Both the position numbers and the translations under genes were made by a program. A DNA stretch of 10,208 nucleotides, taken from NCBI GenBank assembly GCA_028697515.1, contig JAQVEY010000054.1:1-10208 (forward strand), read 5' to 3'. Under the pieces are notes generated by a model that was not told where the DNA came from, did no database searches, and saw nothing but the letters and a program-made list of their open reading frames with translations. Below are positions 1 to 7,252 of this stretch, piece by piece (position 1 is the first letter of the stretch; each line of letters opens with the position of its first letter). Source of the stretch: Bacteroidales bacterium. Lineage in GTDB: Bacteria > Bacteroidota > Bacteroidia > Bacteroidales > ML635J-15.

Positions 1-164
1 TGATGTTGGACCTCCAGAAATTTATGTTCAGGGGTCTCTTTTCTAATTTTTCGAAAAAAGCATCTGAAATATCAGTATTTTCGTATTTTTGATGTGATTA
101 ATAATTTATTTAGGACACTATTGATTGTTATTCGTTTTTTGTGATTTGTGTTTTTCAATCCGTT

Positions 165-1220
165 TTATCTCTTTTTCAGTGTTTCCCCAATGAGTTTAAA
201 TGCCTCATAACCATAATTATAAGTTGCCGGAGCAAAATAAGTATAGGTTTTATTTGCCGTAAAAACTTCAAATTTATAAGTATCAGAATTGTTTGAACTT
301 ATAGTTGTCAGCAAGGTTCTCTGTATATCACCAATATTTATTGCATAATCCACAACAAGCTCATTATCTTTTTTCTTTAGTTCCATTAGCTTTTTGTTCG
401 TAAACCGTAAAATATTACCACCACCTATTGCACCAATTTGTGAATGAGCAACACGCATAGTAACTACTGGCATTTCGTCAAATTCCATATATTTTGGTCT
501 GGACATTGGATTACGGCGTAATATTTCCTTAAAGATAATATCGGCTGCCGAATCTGACATAGCCTCCTGCTGAGGTAAATAATTCGCCATATTAGAAAGA
601 ACGCCCCCAACAGTAAAGACTTCGTCTATTTTGTCTGTTTTAAGAATTAAAAAGTATTTCTCACCTATACCTTTGCCGGGGTATGTATCAATATATTTCA
701 AATCCATGATATTAATTTTTTCCTTGACGCTTACAGTCATAAAATCTTTACCTGGGTCTAACATAAATATTGATTTTTGTGTCATTTTTAACACTCCATT
801 TTTGATTTTGAACATCAGTTCAGGTGTTTCGCCGTCAAGATAAGGAGGTGTTGCGGATGGATTGTGCTCGGTAACAAAACGATACATATTGAAACACTCT
901 TCGATAATATCAAAAAAGATACTCGAAGCTACTTTTATAACTTTTTTAATCCCAGCGGCTTCAATTACCAGATATCCATAAATGCCAGAACTTAAAAAAT
1001 CAATTTGTTTTACTTCATTGAACGGCACATCAATTATTGGAGTTTTGGGTGTAGAGCTGAACATATTGCAGGGTGCTACAATAATTCTATTCTTGGAAGT
1101 TGTGCCAATCATTATTTGTGAAAAGCCTCCGGACATACCAACTGCTGTAACTTCTTCGCCATCTTTTAAAATCTTTATGAATGCTTTTGTTGCTGCTTTC
1201 TTTGAATTTACTAATACCAT
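165..1220 (-). CDS. Hypothetical protein with three tandem PH-like domains
   Basis: I do not recognise a named family. The 351 residues have no signal peptide or membrane segment, so the protein is probably cytoplasmic. Three units of about 100 residues (roughly 11-117, 134-235 and 250-350) share one pattern: a strand with T-x-K followed by hydrophobics (TSKNRIIV at 41, TQKSIFML at 147, TNKKLMEL at 274), about 20 residues later a V/I-P/N-F/I-x-E/D-V/L/I segment (VPFNEV 65, INIMDL 169, INIGDI 294), a strand pair (YGYLVIEAAG, KYFLILKT, YKFEVFTANKT), and a closing helix. That is the order expected of bacterial PH/GRAM-like folds, usually lipid- or protein-binding scaffolds. The fold assignment is inference; no catalytic residues are evident. 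The start ATG lies 26 nt below a good -7 box. The gene appears monocistronic, 145 bp from ppx. Confidence 0.85.
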   Translation of the reverse strand: MVLVNSKKAATKAFIKILKDGEEVTAVGMSGGFSQIMIGTTSKNRIIVAPCNMFSSTPKTPIIDVPFNEVKQIDFLSSGIYGYLVIEAAGIKKVIKVASSIFFDIIEECFNMYRFVTEHNPSATPPYLDGETPELMFKIKNGVLKMTQKSIFMLDPGKDFMTVSVKEKINIMDLKYIDTYPGKGIGEKYFLILKTDKIDEVFTVGGVLSNMANYLPQQEAMSDSAADIIFKEILRRNPMSRPKYMEFDEMPVVTMRVAHSQIGAIGGGNILRFTNKKLMELKKKDNELVVDYAINIGDIQRTLLTTISSNNSDTYKFEVFTANKTYTYFAPATYNYGYEAFKLIGETLKKR

Positions 1221-1246
1221 ATTGATTAATTTTAAGTTATTGAAGA

Positions 1247-1281
1247 CAAAATTATATATTATAATTGTAAAACACTACAAA
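1247..1281 (-). promoter_or_regulatory. Bacteroidota-type promoter of the PH-like protein gene
   Basis: On the minus strand TAATTTTG (1254-1247) is a perfect TAnnTTTG -7 box. TTTG at 1281-1278 lies 23 nt upstream, slightly long for a -33 element. The 5' leader would be about 20 nt. This suggests transcription independent of the ppk-ppx operon. Confidence 0.5.
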
Positions 1282-1365
1282 TAATAGAAAATTAATGTTT
1301 AAATGCCGAAGAATAGGATTTATCTTTTGTTAGACTTGGAAATTCTTATTTGTAATCCAATCTAA

Positions 1366-2253
1366 CTACTTTGCTTCATTCGATTTCCATTTTTTATATA
1401 ATTCTATAGCCAGACCATCAACAAGTCCGATTTGAGGAGCAATCAGATAATCTATATTTCCCCATTTCATAATGTTATTAAAAATTTTGGCAGCGGGGAT
1501 AATAACATCTGCTCGGTCAGGTCTGAGAGTAAAATGCTCTATTCTTTCTTCGTAGGAATGTTTTTCCAGTTCACCAACCGAAAACTTAATCTGACTCCTT
1601 GTTATAGTATTATCTTTTTCACCGAACAAACTTGTAAGCTTACTTATATTACCACCGGAGCAAATACAATTGACCTTATCTTTTGGATTACGGATTGTCT
1701 GTAGCCAGTTTTTCAGTTTATCCCAATCTGCTGCATATACATGATCGAATAAGTATTTAATAGTCCCAATCTGAAATGAATCTGAAGCTATAAATTTATC
1801 TTTCTTAAAATAAGAAATCTCAGTACTACCACCACCTACATCAACGTACATAGTGTAATCATATTTTCTATTTATATAAATATTGTTTGCATGAGATACT
1901 ATTTCGGCTTCCTCAATACCATCAATTACTTTTAGCTCAACACCTGTCTCTTCCTTTATTCTTTTCAAAACAATATCTCGATTTTTAGCTTCTCTAAAGG
2001 CTGCTGTTGCACAAGCCGTAAAATCAACAGGATTATATATTTCTCTGATTAGTTCGTATGCTTTGAATGTCTTTATTAACATCTCTATTTTCTCATCAGA
2101 AATAAAGCCATTTTCAAATACTTCCATTCCCAAACGCAAAGGAACTCTTACTAAAGCTATTTTACTGGCATACATCTGATTATTTTTCTCAAAGACATGT
2201 GAAATCAATAATCTTCCAGCATTAGAGCCTATATCAACGGTTGCAAATAACAT
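1366..2253 (-). CDS. ppx: Exopolyphosphatase / Ppx-GppA family phosphatase
   Basis: This enzyme removes terminal phosphate from polyphosphate, or the 5' phosphate of pppGpp, in the cytoplasm. It has the ASKHA-fold signatures of the Ppx/GppA family: VDIGSN at 6-11 (first phosphate loop), GIEEAE at 112-117 carrying the expected catalytic glutamate, VDVGGGSTE at 137-145 (second phosphate loop), CSGGNISKL near 198, and RPDRADVIIPA near 244. At 295 residues it is the short form with only the catalytic domain pair; the C-terminal HD-like extension of the roughly 510-residue E. coli enzyme is absent. The ATG lies 3 nt after the ppk1 stop, so the two are almost certainly co-transcribed and possibly translationally coupled. 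This context favours exopolyphosphatase over pppGpp hydrolase, but sequence alone does not separate the two activities. Confidence 0.93.
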   Translation of the reverse strand: MLFATVDIGSNAGRLLISHVFEKNNQMYASKIALVRVPLRLGMEVFENGFISDEKIEMLIKTFKAYELIREIYNPVDFTACATAAFREAKNRDIVLKRIKEETGVELKVIDGIEEAEIVSHANNIYINRKYDYTMYVDVGGGSTEISYFKKDKFIASDSFQIGTIKYLFDHVYAADWDKLKNWLQTIRNPKDKVNCICSGGNISKLTSLFGEKDNTITRSQIKFSVGELEKHSYEERIEHFTLRPDRADVIIPAAKIFNNIMKWGNIDYLIAPQIGLVDGLAIELYKKWKSNEAK

Positions 2254-2256
2254 ATT

Positions 2257-4287
2257 CTAATTATTTATTTTCTTTAGGTATTTATAAATTTCTCCCTGTG
2301 TTCGCAACTTTTCATTTCCGCCTGTTGCAATACTATTCTTTTCTTTACTTTTCCAATCTCTTGCTGTTATATTATCAAGGAATTGTATATCCATAATACT
2401 TTTTAATTCTTTCTGTATTGCTTTGTCGTATATAGGAGTAGCAACTTCAATTCGTGTGTCTAGATTCCTTATCATTATATCTGATGAACCAATAAAATAT
2501 AGATTATTGCCACCATTACAAAAAATAAATATTCTTGAATGTTCTAGAAATCTATCCACAATTCCTACAGCTATAACATTATTGTTTTTGACAGGTATCA
2601 AACTACACGAAGCACGAACACTTAATCTTAATTTTACACCATTTTCTGCTGCCTCATTCAGCTTTTCAATAACTACCGGATCTGTAATACTGTTTACTTT
2701 TATATCAATCCAAGCATCAAGCCCATTTCGTGCATTGATAATTTCGAGATCAATAAGTTCCATAATTCTTTTTCGCGTATATAAAGGCGAAACCAAAAGA
2801 TGGTCAAAACTTAATATCTGATATGCTGATTCTATCAAATAAAAAACCTGCCCAACTTCAAGACATATTCTCTGATCTGCAGTAAGTAAAGAAACATCGC
2901 TATAAATTCGGGCAGTTCTCTCGTTAAAATTACCACTGCTTATATTTGCATAATAGATATTTTGCCCTTTTTCCTTCGCTCTTATCAATATCATTTTAGC
3001 ATGAACTTTTATACCGGGAATTGTTTTAATTATCTTAACACCTGCTTCTTCAAGCTGATTTGTCCAATAAATATTTTGTTCTTCATCAAATCTTGCTTTT
3101 AATTCCAAAAATGCAGTAACGGTTTTGCCGTTATTTGCAGCATTTATAAGAGCTGAAATTATTTTCGAATCGTATGCTAAACGATACAATGTAATTTTTA
3201 TAGATCTAACCTTTGGGTCAATTGATGCTTCTCTCAACATATTTATAATATAATTGAAAGAATTATAAGGATAATGCAATAAAATATCTTTTTTTCGAAT
3301 AGATGCTAGAATAGTAGATTTTTTATCAATATGTCGGTGAGCTATAGGTATTAAAGTATCATATACAAATTCCTTTTTTTGAATTAAAGGAAAACTCATA
3401 TAGTCTTTTGAATTGTGATATCGTTCTCCTTTAATTAGATTATCATGATCTTTGATTTTAAAGCAGTGGACCAAAGTTTCTATCATTTCTTTAGGCATAT
3501 TTTTATCATAAATTACCCGAACAGGAGTTCCTGTTTTTCTTTTTTTAACACTATCAGAAATGATATCAATAAAACTTCTGGATACGTTACCATATAAATC
3601 GATTTCGGCATCTCGCGTAATCTTTAATGTATAGGCCTCAAAACCCGAATAATTAAATGCCCCGAATATATCTTCGAGACAAAACCTAATAATATCATCA
3701 AGTCTGATGAAGGTTTTTAAGGTATTTGAATCTGGCAATTCAACAAATCTAGGATTTCGGTTCGTTGGAATCTGAATCAATGCAAAATCTTTTTTATTAC
3801 AGTCAGGTTTTCTAAGTATGACACCCAAATAGATAGCCCCATCACTCAAACTGCTTAGATTAGTATTTCTATTTAGTCGGATTGTAAATAGTCCTGGAAG
3901 TATTTGCTCTGAAAAATAATTTCTAACATATATTTGCTGTTCCGTACTTAACTGATTTTCATTGATTACAAAAACGCCTTGTTTTTCAAGAGAGTCAAAA
4001 ATATCATCTTTAATTTTAGTAAATTGAGCTTGTCTTTGTTTAATATAACGATAAATTTCGGAATGCAATTTTTCAGACTCCACAACTCTTTCTGGATAAT
4101 TTTTTTTATTGAACTCTATCAAACGATTTATTGAGGCAACTCTAACTCTATAAAACTCATCCAAATTATTTGAATAGATTCCCAAAAACCTTAATCTTTC
4201 GAGTAATGGCACATCAGGATTTGCAGCTTCCTGCAATAAACGGCTGTTAAAATGTAACCAACTTATTTCCCTGTTAATAATTTCCAT
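2257..4287 (-). CDS. ppk1: Polyphosphate kinase 1
   Basis: PPK1 reversibly polymerises the ATP gamma-phosphate into inorganic polyphosphate. At 676 residues it is full length (E. coli 688). The N domain opens with INREISWLHFNSRLLQEA and FLGIYSNNLDEFYRVRV, both hallmarks. The catalytic residues can be placed: Arg369 (ITLYRLAYDSKI) and Arg399 (LKARFDEEQNI) match the E. coli metal/phosphate-site arginines; His429 in KVHAK is the phosphorylated histidine; His583 in RFLEHSRIF is the second conserved histidine. SGNFNERTA at 451-459 and IRNLDTRIEVATP at 606-618 are also family motifs. The usual VRGxCxLxP segment reads VRASCSLIP (557-565), a Gly-to-Ala change in an otherwise conserved stretch. It is first gene of an operon with ppx, driven from the spacer after the CDF gene. 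Confidence 0.97.
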   Translation of the reverse strand: MEIINREISWLHFNSRLLQEAANPDVPLLERLRFLGIYSNNLDEFYRVRVASINRLIEFNKKNYPERVVESEKLHSEIYRYIKQRQAQFTKIKDDIFDSLEKQGVFVINENQLSTEQQIYVRNYFSEQILPGLFTIRLNRNTNLSSLSDGAIYLGVILRKPDCNKKDFALIQIPTNRNPRFVELPDSNTLKTFIRLDDIIRFCLEDIFGAFNYSGFEAYTLKITRDAEIDLYGNVSRSFIDIISDSVKKRKTGTPVRVIYDKNMPKEMIETLVHCFKIKDHDNLIKGERYHNSKDYMSFPLIQKKEFVYDTLIPIAHRHIDKKSTILASIRKKDILLHYPYNSFNYIINMLREASIDPKVRSIKITLYRLAYDSKIISALINAANNGKTVTAFLELKARFDEEQNIYWTNQLEEAGVKIIKTIPGIKVHAKMILIRAKEKGQNIYYANISSGNFNERTARIYSDVSLLTADQRICLEVGQVFYLIESAYQILSFDHLLVSPLYTRKRIMELIDLEIINARNGLDAWIDIKVNSITDPVVIEKLNEAAENGVKLRLSVRASCSLIPVKNNNVIAVGIVDRFLEHSRIFIFCNGGNNLYFIGSSDIMIRNLDTRIEVATPIYDKAIQKELKSIMDIQFLDNITARDWKSKEKNSIATGGNEKLRTQGEIYKYLKKINN

Positions 4288-4305
4288 AGTATTGATTTAC
4301 AATAA

Positions 4306-4339
4306 CAAATATACATTAAGAATTTAATTCAGATACAAA
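4306..4339 (-). promoter_or_regulatory. Promoter of the ppk1-ppx operon
   Basis: In the 62-bp gap between the CDF stop and the ppk1 ATG, the minus strand has a perfect -7 box TATATTTG (4313-4306) with TTTG at 4339-4336, spaced 22 nt. Transcription would start about 13 nt before the ATG, giving a very short leader. It separates the polyphosphate operon from ftcD-CDF, although read-through is possible because no terminator hairpin is visible. Confidence 0.6.
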
Positions 4340-4349
4340 TTTGAAATAT

Positions 4350-5228
4350 TTAATCGGAATTATGCTCAAAATTAGATGGTTCCATATGAACAGTAGCGAC
4401 AATTCCTAGTTTTTCATAAATAGCATTTTCAATTTCGGTAGCAATTTTGTGAGCTGACTCTAAATCCATACTATTATCAAGTTTAATATGAAATGTAAGC
4501 TCCTGATGTTTAATATAGTTATGAATATGAAAATGATGAGGTGCTGTGTCTTCGGGATACTTTTCTTTTACAATTTTTCGGATTTTTTCAATTAATTCAT
4601 CCGATGGCTTTTCACCTAATAATCTATTTATAGCTTCTTTAACAATAATAAATGTTGCATAAAACAATAACAATGAAATTATTATTCCTAGTACACTGTC
4701 AACCCACCAAAATCTTTTAGCAAAGAAAATCCCAATCAGAACCAGAACCGATGAAATTGCATCTGACCTATGATGCCAGGCATCTGCCTTTATCGAAATA
4801 TTATCTGTTTTTCGTGCAAGATAAAAGGCATATTGAGCCAGAGCTTCTTTTCCCAAAATGCTAATAATAGTTACGATTATCGCCAGAGTTCCAAATTCTA
4901 CGCTTTCATGATCAGATAATCTTTCTATTGAATCTACAAAAAAATTATATGCTACAATGGCTAAAATAAAGCCGATAAAAATAGCTGCAATATATTCCCA
5001 ACGACCATGGCCAAAAGGATGTTCTCTATCGGGTTTGCGTGAAGAAAGCTTAACTCCAATTATAACAACTAAAGAACTGATAGAATCTGAAAGAGTATGC
5101 CAAGCATCGGCAATCAAGGCAATAGAACCTGTCACAATACCTGCCCATAGTTTTAGTCCAAATAAAACAGTATTAACAAGAATTGATACTATGCCTTCTT
5201 TATATCCTTCTTTATATTTGTTTAGCAA
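4350..5228 (-). CDS. Cation diffusion facilitator (probable Zn2+ efflux)
   Basis: This is an inner-membrane metal/proton antiporter of the CDF family, 292 residues, with about six membrane helices (first near residues 13-33) and a cytoplasmic metal-binding C-terminal domain from about 205. The transport site is formed by two HxxxD motifs, H44-TLS-D48 in helix 2 (ADAWHTLSDS) and H152-HRS-D156 in helix 5 (ADAWHHRSDA). Two His and two Asp fit zinc preference; manganese-type CDFs have Asp in these places. H70-PFG-H74 in the loop and the His-rich HHFHIH (231-236) plus H281 match other CDF sites. The start is TTG at 5228-5226: no ATG is in frame between the upstream stop and helix 1, and the resulting N-terminus (LNKYKEGYKEG) is family-like. 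It begins 4 nt after the ftcD stop, so the two are probably co-transcribed. Confidence 0.94.
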   Translation of the reverse strand: MLNKYKEGYKEGIVSILVNTVLFGLKLWAGIVTGSIALIADAWHTLSDSISSLVVIIGVKLSSRKPDREHPFGHGRWEYIAAIFIGFILAIVAYNFFVDSIERLSDHESVEFGTLAIIVTIISILGKEALAQYAFYLARKTDNISIKADAWHHRSDAISSVLVLIGIFFAKRFWWVDSVLGIIISLLLFYATFIIVKEAINRLLGEKPSDELIEKIRKIVKEKYPEDTAPHHFHIHNYIKHQELTFHIKLDNSMDLESAHKIATEIENAIYEKLGIVATVHMEPSNFEHNSD

Positions 5229-5232
5229 TATT

Positions 5233-6927
5233 TTACTTAATTTTTGAATTAACTAAAGCTAGAACCTCAGTCTCAATTGCAAGTGCTTTTTTATCAATTT
5301 CTGCTCCTTCCATTAAAACTTTTTCTACAAAAGCTTTATCTTTATAACTACCTGTATTGATCTTCACATTCAAATATGCTCCCTGAACGCCAGCACGAGC
5401 TGCAAGAGCTCCAACACCGGCATCACTTAATGAAGCTTCAAGCCCGTGTTTTGCCATTTCAAGCATTACTTCCATACTATCACAGCAAAGTTTCATTGTC
5501 TGAAGTGGAATTTCTATGGCATATTTTGTCGCATCTTGAATTGCCTTTGAGCGAGCTGCTTTTTCCTCATCATTTCCTTTTGGCAAACCAAAAGCATCCA
5601 TAATTTTATTAAATGCATTTGTATCTTCATCCACCATTTTTAACAACAAATCATGATAATGCTTACCTTTTTCAGCCCAATCACTAAATGTTTCCCAATT
5701 ATCATCGTGACGATATTTATTCGCCGTTAAATTCGCAACCATAGTGCCGAGAGCAGCGCCGAGTGCCCCCATATATGCTGCAATAGAGCCTCCACCAGGA
5801 GCCGGTGCTTCTGATGCTGTAGTATGACAGAATTTTACAAGATCCATATCTATAAGCCGTTTGCCTGTGTTTTCTTCAAGCATATATTCGATAATATTTT
5901 TCTTAGGATCGAAAGGTTTTAATTCGTCTAGTCCTAAAGATTTAACTGCAATTTTTATTATTTCGCTGTCAGCTATACCTGTTGAACGACCTTGTTTCTT
6001 TAAAAAATATTTACCTGCATCAAGAATTGATTTCAAAGGCATAACGCCGACCAATTCTGAGCCTGTAACACGAACTCCATTAGCAGCAGCACGTTCGCAG
6101 ACTGTATCAAAAGCAATATGAACCGGGGTTATATCAATATCGGTAAGATTCATCGAAATCTGTGCAACACCGTATTCCTCGATATACCAACCGATTGCTT
6201 TCACAGATTTTAACAATCCAGGTTCGAAAACCTGATTACCTTTGTCATCAAGAACAGGTTTTCCAGTAATAGGATGACCATCGCGTTTAACACGACCTTT
6301 TTCGCGTACATCATAAGCAATCGAATTCGCTTTGTTTACAGAAGTTGTATTTAGATTTATATTATATGCAACAAGGAAATTACGTGCACCAACAGCAGTA
6401 GCTCCAGTTCTGGCAGTATGAGCATCCCAAACTGAAGAACCGAAATCAGGTTTCCATTCCTGTGTGGTAATTCTCTTTGCCAGTCCTTCATATTCTCCAC
6501 TACGACAGTTTGCAAGATTTTTACGGGTCGAATTAAAAGCAGCACTTTCGTAACAATAAACAGGAATATTTAGTTCTTTACCTATTCTTGCTGCCAGTTT
6601 TCTTGCAAATTCCACAGTTTCTTCCATAGTGATGTTTGAAACAGGAATCAAAGGACATACGTCAGTCGCGCCAAAACGAGGATGAGTCCCCTTATGCTTG
6701 CTCATATCAATAATTTCGGAAGCTTTCTTAACAGCTAAAAAAGCAGCTTGACAAACTTCGTCCGGCGAACCAACAAAAGTTACAACAGTACGATTAGTTG
6801 CTGCACCTGGATCAACATCCAAAAGTTTTATTCCATCACAAGCTTCGATAACATCTGTAATCTGTTTAATTATGGACATGTCGCGTCCTTCACTGAAATT
6901 GGGAACACATTCGATAATCTGCTTCAT
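5233..6927 (-). CDS. ftcD: Glutamate formimidoyltransferase / formimidoyl-THF cyclodeaminase (fused)
   Basis: This bifunctional enzyme of histidine degradation moves the formimino group from formiminoglutamate to tetrahydrofolate, then cyclises it to 5,10-methenyl-THF with release of ammonia. The transferase half (about 1-335) opens with IIECVPNFSEGRD and contains THPRFGATDVCPLIPV at 81-96, where His82 matches the catalytic histidine of the mammalian enzyme. The cyclodeaminase half (about 355-564) has EAPAPGGGSIAAYMGALGAA near 373, the acidic VDEDTNAFN near 432, and SLSDAGVGALAARAG near 499. The 564 residues match the fused animal-like architecture (about 540), whereas many bacteria encode the halves separately. 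The CDF gene follows after 4 nt. No hutH, hutU or hutI is visible in this window. The ATG lies 39 bp from one end of a 127-bp repeat, so its upstream control region is probably rearranged. Confidence 0.97.
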   Translation of the reverse strand: MKQIIECVPNFSEGRDMSIIKQITDVIEACDGIKLLDVDPGAATNRTVVTFVGSPDEVCQAAFLAVKKASEIIDMSKHKGTHPRFGATDVCPLIPVSNITMEETVEFARKLAARIGKELNIPVYCYESAAFNSTRKNLANCRSGEYEGLAKRITTQEWKPDFGSSVWDAHTARTGATAVGARNFLVAYNINLNTTSVNKANSIAYDVREKGRVKRDGHPITGKPVLDDKGNQVFEPGLLKSVKAIGWYIEEYGVAQISMNLTDIDITPVHIAFDTVCERAAANGVRVTGSELVGVMPLKSILDAGKYFLKKQGRSTGIADSEIIKIAVKSLGLDELKPFDPKKNIIEYMLEENTGKRLIDMDLVKFCHTTASEAPAPGGGSIAAYMGALGAALGTMVANLTANKYRHDDNWETFSDWAEKGKHYHDLLLKMVDEDTNAFNKIMDAFGLPKGNDEEKAARSKAIQDATKYAIEIPLQTMKLCCDSMEVMLEMAKHGLEASLSDAGVGALAARAGVQGAYLNVKINTGSYKDKAFVEKVLMEGAEIDKKALAIETEVLALVNSKIK

Positions 6928-6949
6928 TGCTTTAATAGTTTTGTTTTTG

Positions 6950-6957
6950 CAAAGTAA
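6950..6957 (-). promoter_or_regulatory. ftcD: Weak -7 box candidate for ftcD
   Basis: TTACTTTG on the minus strand matches seven of eight positions of TAnnTTTG and lies 22 nt before the ftcD ATG. No TTTG is at the right distance upstream, where the sequence already belongs to the 127-bp repeat. The native -33 region may have been displaced by the repeat, or ftcD may use a promoter inside the repeat. Confidence 0.3.
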
Positions 6958-6966
6958 ATAAGAATT

Positions 6967-7093
6967 TCAGAATTTTTCACCATTTGTTTTTATGTTTTTG
7001 ATGATGGTTTGGGGTGGAAATTTAGTAAAACAACATTTATCTGATTTGTTTTTGTCATTGTTTTTGCAAAAAGGCAAAAACACCGCCAAAAAC
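6967..7093 (-). repeat. 127-bp direct repeat, copy 1
   Basis: It is identical at all 127 positions to 10082-10208 and in the same orientation, 3,115 bp apart. Both copies contain a hairpin (GTTTTTGC, 6-nt loop, GCAAAAAC) at 7060-7081 and two internal occurrences of ATTTGTTTTT (6982 and 7044). The left boundary is sharp (T at 6966, A at 10081). The right boundary is unknown because copy 2 reaches the window end. This copy sits between the ftcD start and the 3' side of the transposase gene. Confidence 0.95.
7060..7081. repeat. Hairpin inside repeat copy 1
   Basis: Perfect 8-bp inverted repeat GTTTTTGC / GCAAAAAC around a 6-nt loop, with no T-tract on either strand, so it is not a standard terminator. 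Small hairpins like this are what IS200/REP-type transposases recognise in single-stranded DNA; that role here is inference. The same hairpin is at 10175-10196. Confidence 0.6.
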
Positions 7094-7136
7094 GAGATAT
7101 TAACTAACTAACATTTTTATTGAGGTTTCTAAGAGA

Positions 7137-7166
7137 ATAAGGTTCAAATACTGCATAAAACCTTAT
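7137..7166. repeat. Inverted repeat downstream of the transposase
   Basis: ATAAGGTT (7137-7144) and AACCTTAT (7159-7166) are perfect 8-bp arms around a 14-nt loop, about 87 bp past the transposase stop. There is no following T-run in the minus direction, so it is a poor intrinsic terminator. It could be a terminal hairpin of the transposon. Confidence 0.4.
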
Positions 7167-7252
7167 CTTTTCCAAATTTAAATATAAAATATTGATTCGA
7201 TATGTGTTTGACTTTATTAGCTTTTTTTATAACAATAATCGTAAACAATATT

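Larger units (their letters stand above)
6928..7252. other. 325-bp gene-free stretch between ftcD and the transposase
   Basis: It holds a weak ftcD -7 box, repeat copy 1 (6967-7093) and an 8-bp inverted repeat (7137-7166). The remainder (about 7167-7252) is AT-rich with no gene or RNA that I can recognise. A frame that continues the transposase strand through 7144-7374 is a shadow, being mostly overlap with the transposase. Confidence 0.6.

Noticed and set aside
2..97. Minus-strand open frame of about 31 codons running off the left edge
   Set aside because: It has no start codon after the TAA at 100-98 and no recognisable content; cannot be supported as a gene.
982..1284. 100-codon plus-strand ORF antisense to the PH-like gene start
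   Set aside because: It runs through the opposite gene's start and promoter; no family features. Similar antisense frames at 631-843, 1432-1704, 4957-5247, 5376-5603, 5861-6121, 6748-6957 and 8184-8384 were dropped for the same reason.
1285..1365. Possible terminator after ppx (GGATT 1316-1320 with AATCC 1354-1358)
   Set aside because: A 5-bp stem with a 33-nt loop and no T-run is not credible.
2423..2821. 132-codon plus-strand ORF
   Set aside because: It is antisense to well-conserved ppk1 C-terminal coding sequence and has no recognisable motif.
6357..6545. 62-codon minus-strand ORF inside ftcD (and similar ones at 8165-8380 and 8933-9148 in the propeller gene)
   Set aside because: Out-of-frame shadows on the same strand as clearly conserved genes.
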